Shown: positions 6,969 to 16,818, numbered from the stretch's first letter. The stretch is 51,336 nucleotides of DNA from Aquabacterium sp. A7-Y (GCF_026153205.1 NZ_JAPFBW010000042.1:1-51336); one strand, 5' to 3'. Notes: generated by a model not told the origin, from the letters alone. Made by a program: numbers and translations.

Positions 6969-6989
6969 CCCCTTGGTCAGGCCAAGGGG
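6969..6989 (-). promoter_or_regulatory. Perfect hairpin just downstream of cro (possible nut or tR1-like site)
   Basis: CCCCTTGG (6969-6976) and CCAAGGGG (6982-6989) form an 8-bp stem with a 5-base loop in the gap between the Cro-like gene and the next gene. No run of U follows, so a plain intrinsic terminator is unlikely. Lambda nutR and tR1 lie at the same place. I see no clear boxA, so this is only a candidate. Confidence 0.3.
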
Positions 6990-7021
6990 CGGGTGCACGG
7001 TGTCGATGAGGAAAGGGCCGC

Positions 7022-7264
7022 TTATCCGGCTGCTTGATCGGCCCTACTACTCGGTGGCGAGGGGGCTACGGCCAGAGAAGCAGCGTTCGAAGAGGCGGAG
7101 CGGGCGATGTCTCCCAGCTCGGGACGCAGCTGCAGGAAAAACCGCTGCCACGCCTTCGGGATGCCCTTGCGACGCCACTGGCTCACCGCCTGCGGCGAGA
7201 TGCCGCAAAGCCGCGCGACCTCACTCGGCCGCAAGTAGATCTGCATGAGGTGGTCGAATTTCAT
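7022..7264 (-). CDS. Cro/YdaS-like repressor
   Basis: 80 residues if read from the ATG at 7264 (MKFDHLMQIYLRPSEV). An ATG at 7246 would remove six residues. Neither has a good Shine-Dalgarno sequence. Residues 10-45 are a helix-turn-helix (SEVARLCGISPQAVSQWRR) followed by GIPKAWQRF, typical of YdaS/Cro-type proteins. The C-terminus is Ala/Ser-rich. It is transcribed divergently from the CI-type repressor across a roughly 70-bp region with several palindromes, the standard lytic/lysogenic switch. The AAGCATGCTT palindrome begins only 10 bases before this ATG, so a repressor bound there would block this gene directly. Confidence 0.72.
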   Translation of the reverse strand: MKFDHLMQIYLRPSEVARLCGISPQAVSQWRRKGIPKAWQRFFLQLRPELGDIARSASSNAASLAVAPSPPSSRADQAAG

Positions 7265-7273
7265 ACCAAATTT

Positions 7274-7331
7274 AAGCATGCTTTTTCGATTGAAGCAACC
7301 ATGCTTGTTGGCGCGTGATGTAAGATTGCTT
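7274..7331. promoter_or_regulatory. Repressor operator cluster between cro and cI
   Basis: Three related sites lie between the divergent genes: a perfect palindrome AAGCATGCTT (7274-7283), AAGCAACCATGCTT with the same half-sites wider apart (7293-7306), and AAGATTGCTT (7322-7331). Their centres are about 21 and 27 bp apart. The last one lies next to the CI start codon (7335), which fits autoregulation. Assignment to CI or Cro is inferred from position. Confidence 0.6.
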
Positions 7332-7334
7332 TCC

Positions 7335-8063
7335 ATGCAATATGGTGAACGGCTCCAACTCGCCTTGAACTTGGCAGGACAAACGCGGGATGCATTGGCA
7401 AAGGCGCTGGGTGTGTCCGTTCAGTCCATCGGACTGGTAATCAATGGCCAGACCAAAGCACACACGGCAGAGAACTGCGCCAAGGCCGCTGCCTTCTTAC
7501 GTGTGAACTTCTTTTGGCTAGCGACCGGCGTGGGCGAGCCCCGCCCTGCCGGTGGCCTCGGAGAGCTGAACGCCGATCCGTCCTCGCCGTCAGGAATTAC
7601 CAGTACTACTCGGGAGGCGCCCCCGATAGACTTGGACAATAACTACAACTATCCTGCTGTGCCTCTCGTCAAGTTCAAGTTAGCTGCCGGTGTCTCCGGC
7701 TTTGGAGTGGAGTACCTCGACCGAGAAGCCAATCCCATCGTCTTCCGCAAGGATTGGTATGAGAGCCGGGGTCTGAGTCCCAAGCGCCTCTACGCCACCA
7801 CGGTCAGCGGCCAGAGCATGGAGCCCGGCCTGTGGGAAGGCGACACCGTCGTCGTCAACACCGAAGACACGCGCCCCGCCGACGGCTGCGTCTTCGCTAT
7901 CAACTACGAAGGTGAGCTGGTGATCAAGCGCCTGATGCGTGACGAGGGCGCCTGGTGGCTGGTCAGCGACCATGCCGACCAGCGGCGTTATCCACGCAAA
8001 CGCTGCCATGACCAGACCTTCATCCTCGGCCGCATCGTTCACAAGCAGAGCGAACGCCTCTAG
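7335..8063 (+). CDS. CI-like phage repressor with LexA-type (S24) autoprotease domain
   Basis: 242 residues from the ATG at 7335; the frame is open further upstream but runs through the operators. Residues 1-60 are an XRE-type HTH (RDALAKALGVSVQSIGLVI). Residues 110-240 are a LexA-like peptidase: Ala118-Gly119 (LAAGV) as the likely self-cleavage bond, Ser161 in SGQSMEP and Lys198 in LVIKRL. The Ser-Lys spacing of 37 is the same as in LexA. Such repressors hold the lytic genes off and self-cleave when RecA is activated by DNA damage. All active residues are present, so SOS-inducible control of the element is plausible. Confidence 0.88.
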   Translation: MQYGERLQLALNLAGQTRDALAKALGVSVQSIGLVINGQTKAHTAENCAKAAAFLRVNFFWLATGVGEPRPAGGLGELNADPSSPSGITSTTREAPPIDLDNNYNYPAVPLVKFKLAAGVSGFGVEYLDREANPIVFRKDWYESRGLSPKRLYATTVSGQSMEPGLWEGDTVVVNTEDTRPADGCVFAINYEGELVIKRLMRDEGAWWLVSDHADQRRYPRKRCHDQTFILGRIVHKQSERL

Positions 8064-8102
8064 CGCTTTCGCACGCGCGATCTGCTACTTCACCTTCCAT
8101 AA

Positions 8103-8179
8103 AAGCATACTTGCTTGACGCGTTGACGCGTGCTTTAATCTCGCTTCCTCGAAACTAAAGCGGGAACGAAAGCATGCTC
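8103..8179 (+). promoter_or_regulatory. Early rightward promoter with CI/Cro-type operators
   Basis: AAGCATACTT (8103-8112) and AAGCATGCTC (8170-8179) match the operators left of cI. A promoter TTGCTT (8111-8116) / TTTAAT (8134-8139) with a 17-bp spacer lies between, its -35 box overlapping the first operator. A direct repeat of TTGACGCG (8115-8122, 8123-8130) fills the spacer. The second operator contains the start codon of the following gene. The repressor would thus control both sides of the immunity region. Confidence 0.5.
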
Positions 8180-8476
8180 ATGCGAGCGAGGGAGCCGATA
8201 CCCGAGCCGGTCAGCGAGTGGGAACTGGAGATCGAGATCGGCCGCCACTTGCGCCGCGTCACGACCGTGGACCTGCTTGACGAGCTGGTAGATGCCGAGG
8301 CGTCCCTGACGCACGCCATCGACGCTGGCAACCCTCTCGTGATCGGCAAGATCGTTCTCGACGTGCGCCGCCACCTCGCGATGCGCCGCGCCTGCTACTG
8401 GCTCTACAGCGGCGAGGTGCAGCTGGCAAGCGTGGCCGATGTGGCTGCTGCCGCGCTCATCTGCGGGCGGTCCTGA
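8174..8476 (+). CDS. Hypothetical phage early protein
   Basis: 100 residues from the ATG at 8174; a second ATG at 8180 would remove two residues. It is an acidic helical protein (SEWELEIEIGRHLRRV, then DLLDELVDAEASL) with no recognised domain, signal or membrane segment. It is the first gene of the rightward early operon, and its start codon lies inside an operator-like palindrome. Its stop overlaps the start of a 28-codon gene (TGATG). In lambdoid phages genes at this place often modify host functions, but nothing here allows a specific call. Confidence 0.55.
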   Translation: MLMRAREPIPEPVSEWELEIEIGRHLRRVTTVDLLDELVDAEASLTHAIDAGNPLVIGKIVLDVRRHLAMRRACYWLYSGEVQLASVADVAAAALICGRS

Positions 8477-8562
8477 TGCGCCCTCTCCTCTCCGACCTGG
8501 TTGCCGCTGTCCTGACCGTCATCTTTGTGGTCGGCTGCACCTACGTCATCGTCTTCTCGTGA
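8476..8562 (+). CDS. 28-residue single-pass membrane peptide
   Basis: ATG at 8476 overlaps the stop of the preceding gene (TGATG), and the TGA is at 8560-8562. The product is 28 residues: a short start MRPLLSDL, then about 18 hydrophobic residues (VAAVLTVIFVVGCTYVIV) and FS. The size, single hydrophobic helix and stop-start overlap suggest a translated small membrane protein, such as a superinfection-exclusion or lysis-modulating peptide. No homolog is known to me. Chance occurrence in GC-rich DNA is possible. Confidence 0.45.
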   Translation: MRPLLSDLVAAVLTVIFVVGCTYVIVFS

Positions 8563-8590
8563 ACCCGCTCGCTACACTTCGGAGACCTGG

Positions 8591-9715
8591 GTGAGTCTGT
8601 TCAAGCAAGCCGTCAATACGCAGGCCTTCCTGAAGGCCGGCATCATGGGATTCGCCGGGGACGGCAAAACCTACACCGCCAGTGAGCTGGCGATCGGCCT
8701 AGTAGAGCTGATGCGGGCCCGCAAGCTGCCCGTCGGCGACCGGCCGGTGATGTTTCTCGACACCGAGACCGGCTCCGATTGGGTGAAGCCGCGCTTCGAT
8801 GCCGCCTCAATCCCCTTGTTCACGGCCAAGACCCGGGCGTTCGTGGACCTGCTGGCTGCCGTGCGCGAGGCCGAGGCAGCGGGCTCGGTGCTGCTGATCG
8901 ATTCCATCACCCACTTCTGGCGCAACCTCACCGAGGAGTACGCCGAGCGGCATGACCGCAAGCGCGGGCTGGAGTTCGAAGACTGGGCGTGGCTCAAGGC
9001 CGAATGGGGCCGGTTCACGGACCTCTTCGTCAACAGCAAGTGCCACATCATCATGTGCGGCCGAGCTGGCTACGAGTACGACTTTTTCGAGAACGACAAC
9101 GGCAAGAAGGTGCTGGAGAAGACCGGCGTCAAGATGAAGGCCGAGACCGAGACCGGCTACGAGCCCTCCATCCTGATCCTGATGGAGAAGCACCAGGAGC
9201 TGCTGGACAAGGGCGGGAAGCGGGTCTGGCGGACCGGGACGGTGCTCAAGGACCGGTCCACCAAGATCGACGGCCGCAGCTTCGAGAACCCGACGTTTGA
9301 AGACTTCATGCCCCACATCGAGTCCCTGAACCTCGGCGGCGAGCATGTGGGAGTGGACCTGGCACGCACCAGCGCTGAGTTGTTCTGCGAAGCCGGCGAG
9401 CCTCGCTGGCAGAAGGACCGGCGCATGAAGGAGATTGCGCTCGACGAGATCGCGGAGCTGCTCAACAAGCATCACAGCGGGAGCACACAGGAGGCGAAGA
9501 AGTTAAAGGCCGAGCTGCTGGAGCAGGTGTTCGCTTCGCGCTCCTGGGAACGCATCAAGACCTTCGACTACGCCAGGGTGTCGGCTGCCCGCAATGCCCT
9601 GTGGCGCGAGCTGGAGGGCAAGCCCTACGCGTGGCCGAAACCTGCAGAGGCAGACGATGAGCAGGGCTGCCTTTGCAAGACGACGGATTGCAATGAGAAG
9701 GAAGCGCGGCTATGA
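8591..9715 (+). CDS. Sak4-like phage RecA-fold ATPase (single-strand annealing/recombination)
   Basis: 374 residues from the GTG at 8591, which has GGAG six bases before it; the open frame upstream lacks a good start. The N-terminal 200 residues are a RecA-fold nucleotide-binding core with Walker A GFAGDGKT (20-27), LDTETGS (56-62) and Walker B SVLLIDSI (99-106). The remaining part is helical and acidic. This matches the phage 'nucleotide-binding protein'/AAA_24 family that includes Sak4, a RecA-like recombinase that works with phage SSB in strand annealing. The neighbour genes (Xis-like, integrase) fit the recombination block. No SSB gene was found nearby. The 3' end overlaps the Xis-like gene by ATGA. 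Confidence 0.75.
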   Translation: MSLFKQAVNTQAFLKAGIMGFAGDGKTYTASELAIGLVELMRARKLPVGDRPVMFLDTETGSDWVKPRFDAASIPLFTAKTRAFVDLLAAVREAEAAGSVLLIDSITHFWRNLTEEYAERHDRKRGLEFEDWAWLKAEWGRFTDLFVNSKCHIIMCGRAGYEYDFFENDNGKKVLEKTGVKMKAETETGYEPSILILMEKHQELLDKGGKRVWRTGTVLKDRSTKIDGRSFENPTFEDFMPHIESLNLGGEHVGVDLARTSAELFCEAGEPRWQKDRRMKEIALDEIAELLNKHHSGSTQEAKKLKAELLEQVFASRSWERIKTFDYARVSAARNALWRELEGKPYAWPKPAEADDEQGCLCKTTDCNEKEARL

Positions 9716-10011
9716 CCATCGACGCACTCACTGCGGAGCAAGTTGCACCAGCTCTCGGCTGCGAGATCGACACGCTGAATGAGCTGGCCGCGAGGCGTCG
9801 GGTTCCGGCGGTCAAGTTCGGCCGGTCATGGCGCTTTCCAGCGGCAGCCATGAACCAGTACCTGGTGGAGTTGGCTCTGCGGCACGTCGAGCGGCCGGAT
9901 GGTTCCGGTACACCGACTAGAAAGGCAACGCCAACAGTCATCCTGGTACCGAAGCCCGCAAAGCAAAAAATCAAGCTTCCTGATCTCACCCGAGCTGTGC
10001 GCGTAGGATGA
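9712..10011 (+). CDS. Excisionase-like HTH protein
   Basis: 99 residues. The first 50 read as a MerR/excisionase-type winged HTH: LTAEQVAPALGCEIDTLNEL, then RRRVPAVKFGRSWRFPAAAM. The rest is a basic tail (KPAKQKIKLPDLTRAV). Proteins like this act as recombination directionality factors that push a tyrosine integrase toward excision, or as simple regulators. The ATGA overlap with the Sak4-like gene and the position upstream of the integrase favour the Xis role. The distance to the integrase (2.5 kb, with cargo between) is larger than usual. Confidence 0.62.
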   Translation: MTIDALTAEQVAPALGCEIDTLNELAARRRVPAVKFGRSWRFPAAAMNQYLVELALRHVERPDGSGTPTRKATPTVILVPKPAKQKIKLPDLTRAVRVG

Positions 10012-10123
10012 GAGGACGCTCGACCTGATAGAGCGCGTCCGACGCGTCAAATTACTGCAAGCGTTCGGCCATCCCCGACTTGACCGATCGATCAGTTCGG
10101 ACAAGCTAAGCTGACGTTTTTGC

Positions 10124-10564
10124 GTGAAGGTTGAGCAAGTGAAGGGAGTGATCGAATTGTTGGGGCAGCCGTTCGCTGAGATTAGGGCGCATGGATCGCT
10201 TGGCGGCTATCCCCTAGAGACTGAGGACATCGGCGATCTGAAGTATGTGTCTATCCCCCAACAAGGGATCTCACTTGTCCTCGGCGCTGGCGAGGAGGTA
10301 GCCACTGTACAACTGCATCGTAAGGGGCACGAGGGCTATATGCAGTTCAGTGGCGAGCTTCCTGCGGGCCTCGCGTTCTCGATGTCGCGTCAAGCTGTGC
10401 GCCAGTTGTTAGGCCCACCAACCAGGCAGGGTGAACGGCAGATTCTCCCCGTTCTCGGGCGGAAGCCGGCATGGGATAGCTACACCGGTGATCACCTCCA
10501 ACTTCATATTGAGTACACCGACGACGAGCGAGAAGTTCAGTTGGTTTCCATCGCCGCCTCGTAG
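10124..10564 (+). CDS. Hypothetical protein, immunity-protein-like
   Basis: About 146 residues from a GTG at 10124; a GTG at 10139 with GAAGG upstream is an alternative. A short helical start (IELLGQPFAEI) is followed by beta-rich sequence: YVSIPQQGISLVL, TVQLHRKGHEGY, LPAGLAFSMSRQAVRQLLG and finally LQLHIEYTDDEREVQLV. The 'LP-x-GL-x-F-x-M-x-R-x-x-V-x-x-LLG-x-P' segment is common in small immunity-type proteins of polymorphic toxin systems. No toxin gene is adjacent. The call rests on remembered pattern only. Confidence 0.45.
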   Translation: MKVEQVKGVIELLGQPFAEIRAHGSLGGYPLETEDIGDLKYVSIPQQGISLVLGAGEEVATVQLHRKGHEGYMQFSGELPAGLAFSMSRQAVRQLLGPPTRQGERQILPVLGRKPAWDSYTGDHLQLHIEYTDDEREVQLVSIAAS

Positions 10565-10611
10565 CCGTATACGCCCGACAGTGCCCATCCCAGCCGAGCT
10601 GCGGCGCTAGA

Positions 10612-10800
10612 GGATCTGTCGAGGGGCGGCCGATCGGTCGGGTATGGCAGGCGCGCCGGAATGAGTTCATCCTCAAGCTACAGCCCGAAGACGAGCTCTG
10701 GTATTGGGGGTACTTTCCGCAGCCGATGACAGGCGGGGCCGGATACTGTGTCGTTCGTGGCGGCTCAAGCGTTGCATGGATCGCCACAGAGCGCAGTTGA
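10612..10800 (+). pseudogene. C-terminal remnant of an unknown small gene
   Basis: A frame ending at TGA 10798-10800 reads RVWQARRNEFILKL, then LWYWGYFPQPM, GGAGYCVVRGG and VAWIATERS, clearly protein-like with a conserved-looking Trp/Gly pattern. The frame is open back to 10513 but has no ATG, GTG or TTG before the internal ATG at about codon 79, and its upstream part overlaps the preceding gene out of phase. I read it as the 3' end of a gene whose front was deleted. The 'GG-x-GY-x-VVR-x-G' style also occurs in immunity-like proteins. Confidence 0.5.
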
Positions 10801-10941
10801 CCACTTAAGCTGTAGGCGCCGCCAGCTAGCAGCATCCCACCAAAGCGTCGTGCCCTGCCTCAGCCAGACGCATACCGTGCAGAAGGTTGAGAGGTCGGCC
10901 ACGACAAGTGCGACACTCAGTCAACAATCCTGGAGAAGCGC

Positions 10942-11262
10942 ATGGAGTGGCTCGAACCGTGGTCTTCAACCGAAGGGATGGAGGACACGTACCGTCGCGC
11001 CTTCTCGGACCAGCTTGCTAAGGAAATCAGCCCCGGTCATGAGTTATACGGAAAGCAGGTGCGATTGATTGCGCGAGGGAATGGAGATGACGCGCTCTTC
11101 GAGCTGCTTGATGGAACTGGGCGCGTGGCGGAAGTTCATCTTGTCTGGCAAGGGCGTCAAACGCCGCCTTGGCCGTCGTCCGCAATCTTCCCCAGCCTTG
11201 AAGATTGGAGGATGGCACGCATGATCCCAGAACATCGAGAATGGATCGATGACGATGACTGA
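10942..11262 (+). CDS. Conserved hypothetical small protein
   Basis: 106 residues, with GGAG eight bases before the ATG. It starts MEWLEPW, then RAFSDQLAKEISPGHELYG, a beta-rich part (VRLIARGNGDDALFELLDG, VAEVHLVWQGR) and an acidic end EHREWIDDDD. It resembles a widespread family of about 100-residue proteins with a 'HPLYG...DDVLF-x-L-x-DG...VHLTW' pattern found next to many unrelated genes, with no known role. Cytosolic; no signal or membrane segment. Its place after the immunity-like gene and the remnant suggests one accessory block. Confidence 0.6.
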   Translation: MEWLEPWSSTEGMEDTYRRAFSDQLAKEISPGHELYGKQVRLIARGNGDDALFELLDGTGRVAEVHLVWQGRQTPPWPSSAIFPSLEDWRMARMIPEHREWIDDDD

Positions 11263-11488
11263 TGACGAAACGGCCCGCCCACCATCCTCGTTCGCGACGT
11301 GAGCGTCCGGGCAAGACGCCTTCCCCGGACGTTCACAGCGCGGCCCGTACGGTCCCAGTAGTTCATCGGGAGATCCCCGTGTCGCTCGGATACGAGTCAA
11401 CGCCGCATGCGTCGCGAGCCAAGCTGTGCAACAGGAAAGCAACGCGCCCCCAAGCCCCGGGGCAGACCACGAGTTCCAGCCGGGACGC

Positions 11489-12211
11489 TCAGTCCGAGAG
11501 GAAGCTGGCCCAATTGACGGCCTGCAGGCTCAGCGCCAAGAGCGATGCGCCGATGGCCGCACGCCGGAGTCGCTCCCGTTTGCCGCGTCCGCGCCACACG
11601 GCCCAGACGCTGCCGAGTGCCACCAGCGGTAGGAGCAGCAACGCCAAGAAAAACAGGTAAAGGAGGGCGAGGACATCGGCGGCCTGGTACAACGAGCCGA
11701 AAACCGGGATGCGGGCGGGACTTCGGTCGGCGTACCAGCCTTCCCAATGCGCGACGTACGCCGTGTCGATCAGCAGCGGCCCCCACAGCCAGGCCAAGCA
11801 CGCGACGATCATGCCGACCGCTCCAGCCCCCTCTTGCTCCTCACGAAAGAACGCGGCGAACGTGGCGACCGCGAATGGCACACCGGAGACGAACAAGGGC
11901 AGCATGCGGCTGTAACTCGCACTGCCCACCATTTCCGAGGGGCGGCCCCACACCCAGGCCATCTGCACGACGCTGTAGGTCAGCAGTGCTCCGCACAGCC
12001 AGCTCGTTGCATTCGGCGACAAGCGCCGCGGCCAGTGCCGTAGCCGCAGAAGTCCGAAGCCCATGATGGCGAAGTACACCAGGGCAAAAGCGACTTGGGC
12101 CACCATCAGTTGCGGAACCGCTTCGTCCCATGGAAGAAACCATTCCGGAACGACGGCATGCACGCATTCCAAGGCTGCAAGCACGCCACCTAGCACGAAG
12201 AGAATTCGCAT
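11489..12211 (-). CDS. Multi-pass membrane protein of unknown function
   Basis: 240 residues from the ATG at 12211 (MRILFVLGGVLAALECVHAV). An upstream in-frame ATG adds 16 non-hydrophobic residues and is less likely. About six hydrophobic helices are visible, around residues 4-20, 38-58, 73-93, 107-125, 135-155 and 180-205, plus a short C-terminal one. Charged loops carry WGRPSEM and HWEGWYADRSP. I do not recognise the family. It lies alone on the minus strand between the accessory genes and the integrase, so it may be cargo of the element. An exclusion or immunity role is possible but unsupported. Confidence 0.6.
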   Translation of the reverse strand: MRILFVLGGVLAALECVHAVVPEWFLPWDEAVPQLMVAQVAFALVYFAIMGFGLLRLRHWPRRLSPNATSWLCGALLTYSVVQMAWVWGRPSEMVGSASYSRMLPLFVSGVPFAVATFAAFFREEQEGAGAVGMIVACLAWLWGPLLIDTAYVAHWEGWYADRSPARIPVFGSLYQAADVLALLYLFFLALLLLPLVALGSVWAVWRGRGKRERLRRAAIGASLLALSLQAVNWASFLSD

Positions 12212-12593
12212 CAACCCAACCAGCGAGGGACTGCGTTGACAGCAGCATTCCTGGCCCAAAGGGCGCGGAGATTACCACAAGAGCGCGAGACGGGCCATGC
12301 TTGTGGTGAGCCCGAAGCCCCTCCTCGAACTCGCCACATGCCACGGGAAGGCCTGCAAGTCTCTCAGTGAGACTGCGCCCACTCGGCTGCCGGCAGTGGC
12401 ACGCTGAGTGAGTGCATCCGCCCGTCCGGGTTGACGAGTCCCACGGGGAAACGTCACGGTATCGGCAGCACCGCCGAGGCCCGCATCCCTTCTTCAAGAC
12501 GGGATCGCCGGACGCATACTTTGCGACTACGCGCTCCCGAGCAGAGCTGAAGACGGAACGGCTCCCAGCCCTCGGGCAGGTCACCGACGCTGC
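12212..12593. other. Gene-free stretch before the integrase gene
   Basis: About 380 bp with no coding frame I trust on either strand and no RNA-like structure. I looked for a copy of the tRNA-Cys 3' end here and saw none. Confidence 0.4.
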
Positions 12594-13784
12594 TTACCAC
12601 AGCTTTGCCGCCAGGTCGGAGCCCCGGAGCGATACGTAGCGCATGAAGGTACGGGGGTCCTTGTGCCCGGTGATTCGCATTACCTCTTCCGTTCGAAAGA
12701 GCCAGCTGCCGGTCTTGTCCGGCAACAGTATCCACCGGCAAGTCGCCTCGTGTCGCAGGTCGTGCTCTGTTAGGTCGGCGCACTGTGCGTACTCGAACGC
12801 CCTGCTAAAGGCCCTGCTTAGGTAGCTTGTCACCTGCTTCAGCTCCTGCTTGTCGTCAGAGCCGTCCCACCACGGAAAGATCGGCGCGCTGACCCCGCCT
12901 GCAGAGGCGGCCTCCCGGGCGCGCCGCTCCAGCATCGGGTAGAGCGAGCGGATGATGGGAACGTCCCGGCCTACCCCAGTCTTCGAGCGCTCGACATGAA
13001 CGACCTTGTGCTCAAGGTTGATGTCACCGGCGCGGAGCCGGTAAGCCTCTCGCAGCCGGAGTCCCGTATTCACGATGAGCAGGAACAGCTCTAGGAGCGC
13101 TTCGCCATCGGGAAGCAGCAAGGCCCGTTCGCGGTCCTCGCGTTTTTCCCCCTTCAAGGCGGCCACGATGCGCACCTCCTCCTGAGGCGTCAAGCGCCGA
13201 TCGCGCTGCACGTCCTCTTTGGCCTTCTTGGCCTTCTCGCCCTCCTTGTCTTCGGTCGCGGCGAGCTGTTTGCGTTCGTGGTCGTTGTAGGTCGAGTAGT
13301 TCTTTGGCAGCAGCCGCAGCGGATTCGCCAGGGGCTGCCCGCCGGCTTCTGCAGTGCGCTTGAGCCACCAATCCAACAGCCTGGCGAGGGCACCGACACG
13401 TTTTCGGATGGTCCCGGGCGCCAGGTTGTGCTGCAGCTTCAGGGCTCGCACCCAGGTCTCAGCCCAGGGATAGCTGATGTCGCTCGACCGAACCCCGCCG
13501 ATCTGCGAGAACAACAGCTCCAACACCTCCGCATCGAGGTTGCTGGCGGGCTGAGTGTTCAGGTACTCGCGAATCAGCTTGCCGAGGGTCGGCACGCTCG
13601 CGCGCGAGCGCTCCGCCATGAGGTCCTGGGGCACCAGCCCTTGCGAAAGGAGCGCTTCCAGCTGCTCGCCATAGTTGCGGGCCGCTACTTCTGTCTCGAA
13701 GGTGGCGGTGAAGATGCCACGGGGCAGCATCTTGCTCTTGACCCGCAACTCGAACTTGGACCCGCGTGCACGAACAGTTGCCAT
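12594..13784 (-). CDS. int: Tyrosine recombinase (phage/island integrase)
   Basis: 396 residues. The N-terminal arm-binding part (to about 60) and SAM-like core-binding domain (about 65-150) are followed by a charged, Lys-rich linker and a catalytic domain from about 195. Catalytic residues by my count: Arg243 (TGLRLRE), Lys268 (RSKTG), His341/Arg344 (EHDLRHE), His374 (ITGHKDP) and the nucleophile Tyr383 (FMRYVSL). All are present, so the enzyme should be active. The gene starts 171 bp from the 3' end of tRNA-Cys, the usual integrase-attachment site layout. The attachment core cannot be proved because the other junction lies outside the window. Confidence 0.92.
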   Translation of the reverse strand: MATVRARGSKFELRVKSKMLPRGIFTATFETEVAARNYGEQLEALLSQGLVPQDLMAERSRASVPTLGKLIREYLNTQPASNLDAEVLELLFSQIGGVRSSDISYPWAETWVRALKLQHNLAPGTIRKRVGALARLLDWWLKRTAEAGGQPLANPLRLLPKNYSTYNDHERKQLAATEDKEGEKAKKAKEDVQRDRRLTPQEEVRIVAALKGEKREDRERALLLPDGEALLELFLLIVNTGLRLREAYRLRAGDINLEHKVVHVERSKTGVGRDVPIIRSLYPMLERRAREAASAGGVSAPIFPWWDGSDDKQELKQVTSYLSRAFSRAFEYAQCADLTEHDLRHEATCRWILLPDKTGSWLFRTEEVMRITGHKDPRTFMRYVSLRGSDLAAKLW

Positions 13785-13846
13785 GGCGTGCGCCCTCCCC
13801 GGCGCATCGCGATGATATTCGCGTGGACGGACAAACCGAGCGGATC

Positions 13847-13877
13847 CCGGGTAGCTTTGCTACCCGGACCGGGTAGC
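13847..13877. repeat. Compact inverted/direct repeat cluster at the integrase-tRNA junction
   Basis: CCGGGTAGC (13847-13855), its complement GCTACCCGG (13859-13867) and CCGGGTAGC again (13869-13877). GGGTAGCAAAG in this cluster, read on the minus strand, also occurs near the 5' end of the adjacent tRNA-Cys. A further CGTTTTG/CAAAACG pair follows at 13885-13903. The sites could be integrase or Xis arm sites, or an island-side scar. Confidence 0.4.
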
Positions 13878-13905
13878 AACGAGGCGTTTTGAAGCCCAAA
13901 ACGAG

Positions 13906-13927
13906 AAACGGCCCCAAAGGGCCGTTT
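13906..13927 (-). terminator. Intrinsic terminator after tRNA-Cys (bidirectional)
   Basis: AAACGGCCC (13906-13914) and GGGCCGTTT (13919-13927) form a 9-bp stem with loop CAAA, 29 bases past the 3' end of tRNA-Cys. A U-rich stretch follows on the plus strand, and a weaker one on the minus strand. Confidence 0.6.
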
Positions 13928-13955
13928 TCTAACTCGTTGAATTTCTCGAATTTTT

Positions 13956-14029
13956 TGGAGGCGGAGGCCGGAATCGAACCGGCGTGGACGGCTTTGCAGG
14001 CCGCTGCATAACCACTTTGCTACCCCGCC
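13956..14029 (-). tRNA. tRNA-Cys (GCA)
   Basis: 74 bases with encoded CCA. The acceptor GGCGGGG pairs with CTCCGCC, the anticodon loop CTGCAAA carries GCA, and the T arm is GCCGG TTCGATT CCGGC. It follows tRNA-Gly on the minus strand, and its 3' end faces the integrase, as expected for the attachment site. Confidence 0.95.
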
Positions 14030-14145
14030 AGGGGTCCGGCGCATTCTGCATCGTTTCCGACACACTCGCCAGAACAGGAACCCTGTTCAACGAAAAAGGG
14101 AAGCTGCAAGGATCCAGGATCGATGACGCTTCCCTTTAGAGATTC

Positions 14146-14221
14146 TGGAGCGGGAGACGAGTCTCGAACTCGCGACCTCAACCTTGGCAAGGTTGCGCTC
14201 TACCAACTGAGCTACTCCCGC
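14146..14221 (-). tRNA. tRNA-Gly (GCC)
   Basis: 76 bases with encoded CCA. The acceptor GCGGGAG pairs with CTCCCGC, the D arm contains AGCTCAGTTGGTAGAGC, and the anticodon GCC lies in CTTGCCAAG. The T arm reads CGAG TTCGAGA CTCG. It is upstream of tRNA-Cys and probably cotranscribed. Confidence 0.95.
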
Positions 14222-14340
14222 ATCGCCTTCGCCCCCTCTCGGGCGCGCAAGCCGCTCTCTCTCAAGAGCTTCAGCGTTTAGCTTTGATCTGAATTTTCGT
14301 TCAGTCTCTACGTTGCGCTGAAGCTCGCAGTATATGACGA

Positions 14341-14375
14341 AATCTTCGGGGTGTGCAAGCAGCACCCCGAAGATT
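14341..14375 (-). terminator. Intrinsic terminator downstream of lon
   Basis: A perfect 13-bp stem AATCTTCGGGGTG (14341-14353) / CACCCCGAAGATT (14363-14375), only 5 bases after the lon stop. T-rich sequence follows on both strands, stronger on the plus strand. Confidence 0.75.
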
Positions 14376-14380
14376 TTTCC

Positions 14381-16804
<2,424 letters not shown>

Positions 16805-16818
16805 CGCTACCTCTCTTT

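Noticed and set aside
12212-12593. A possible attachment-site copy of the tRNA-Cys end
   Set aside because: No stretch there matches the tRNA 3' half; the other junction must lie left of the window.
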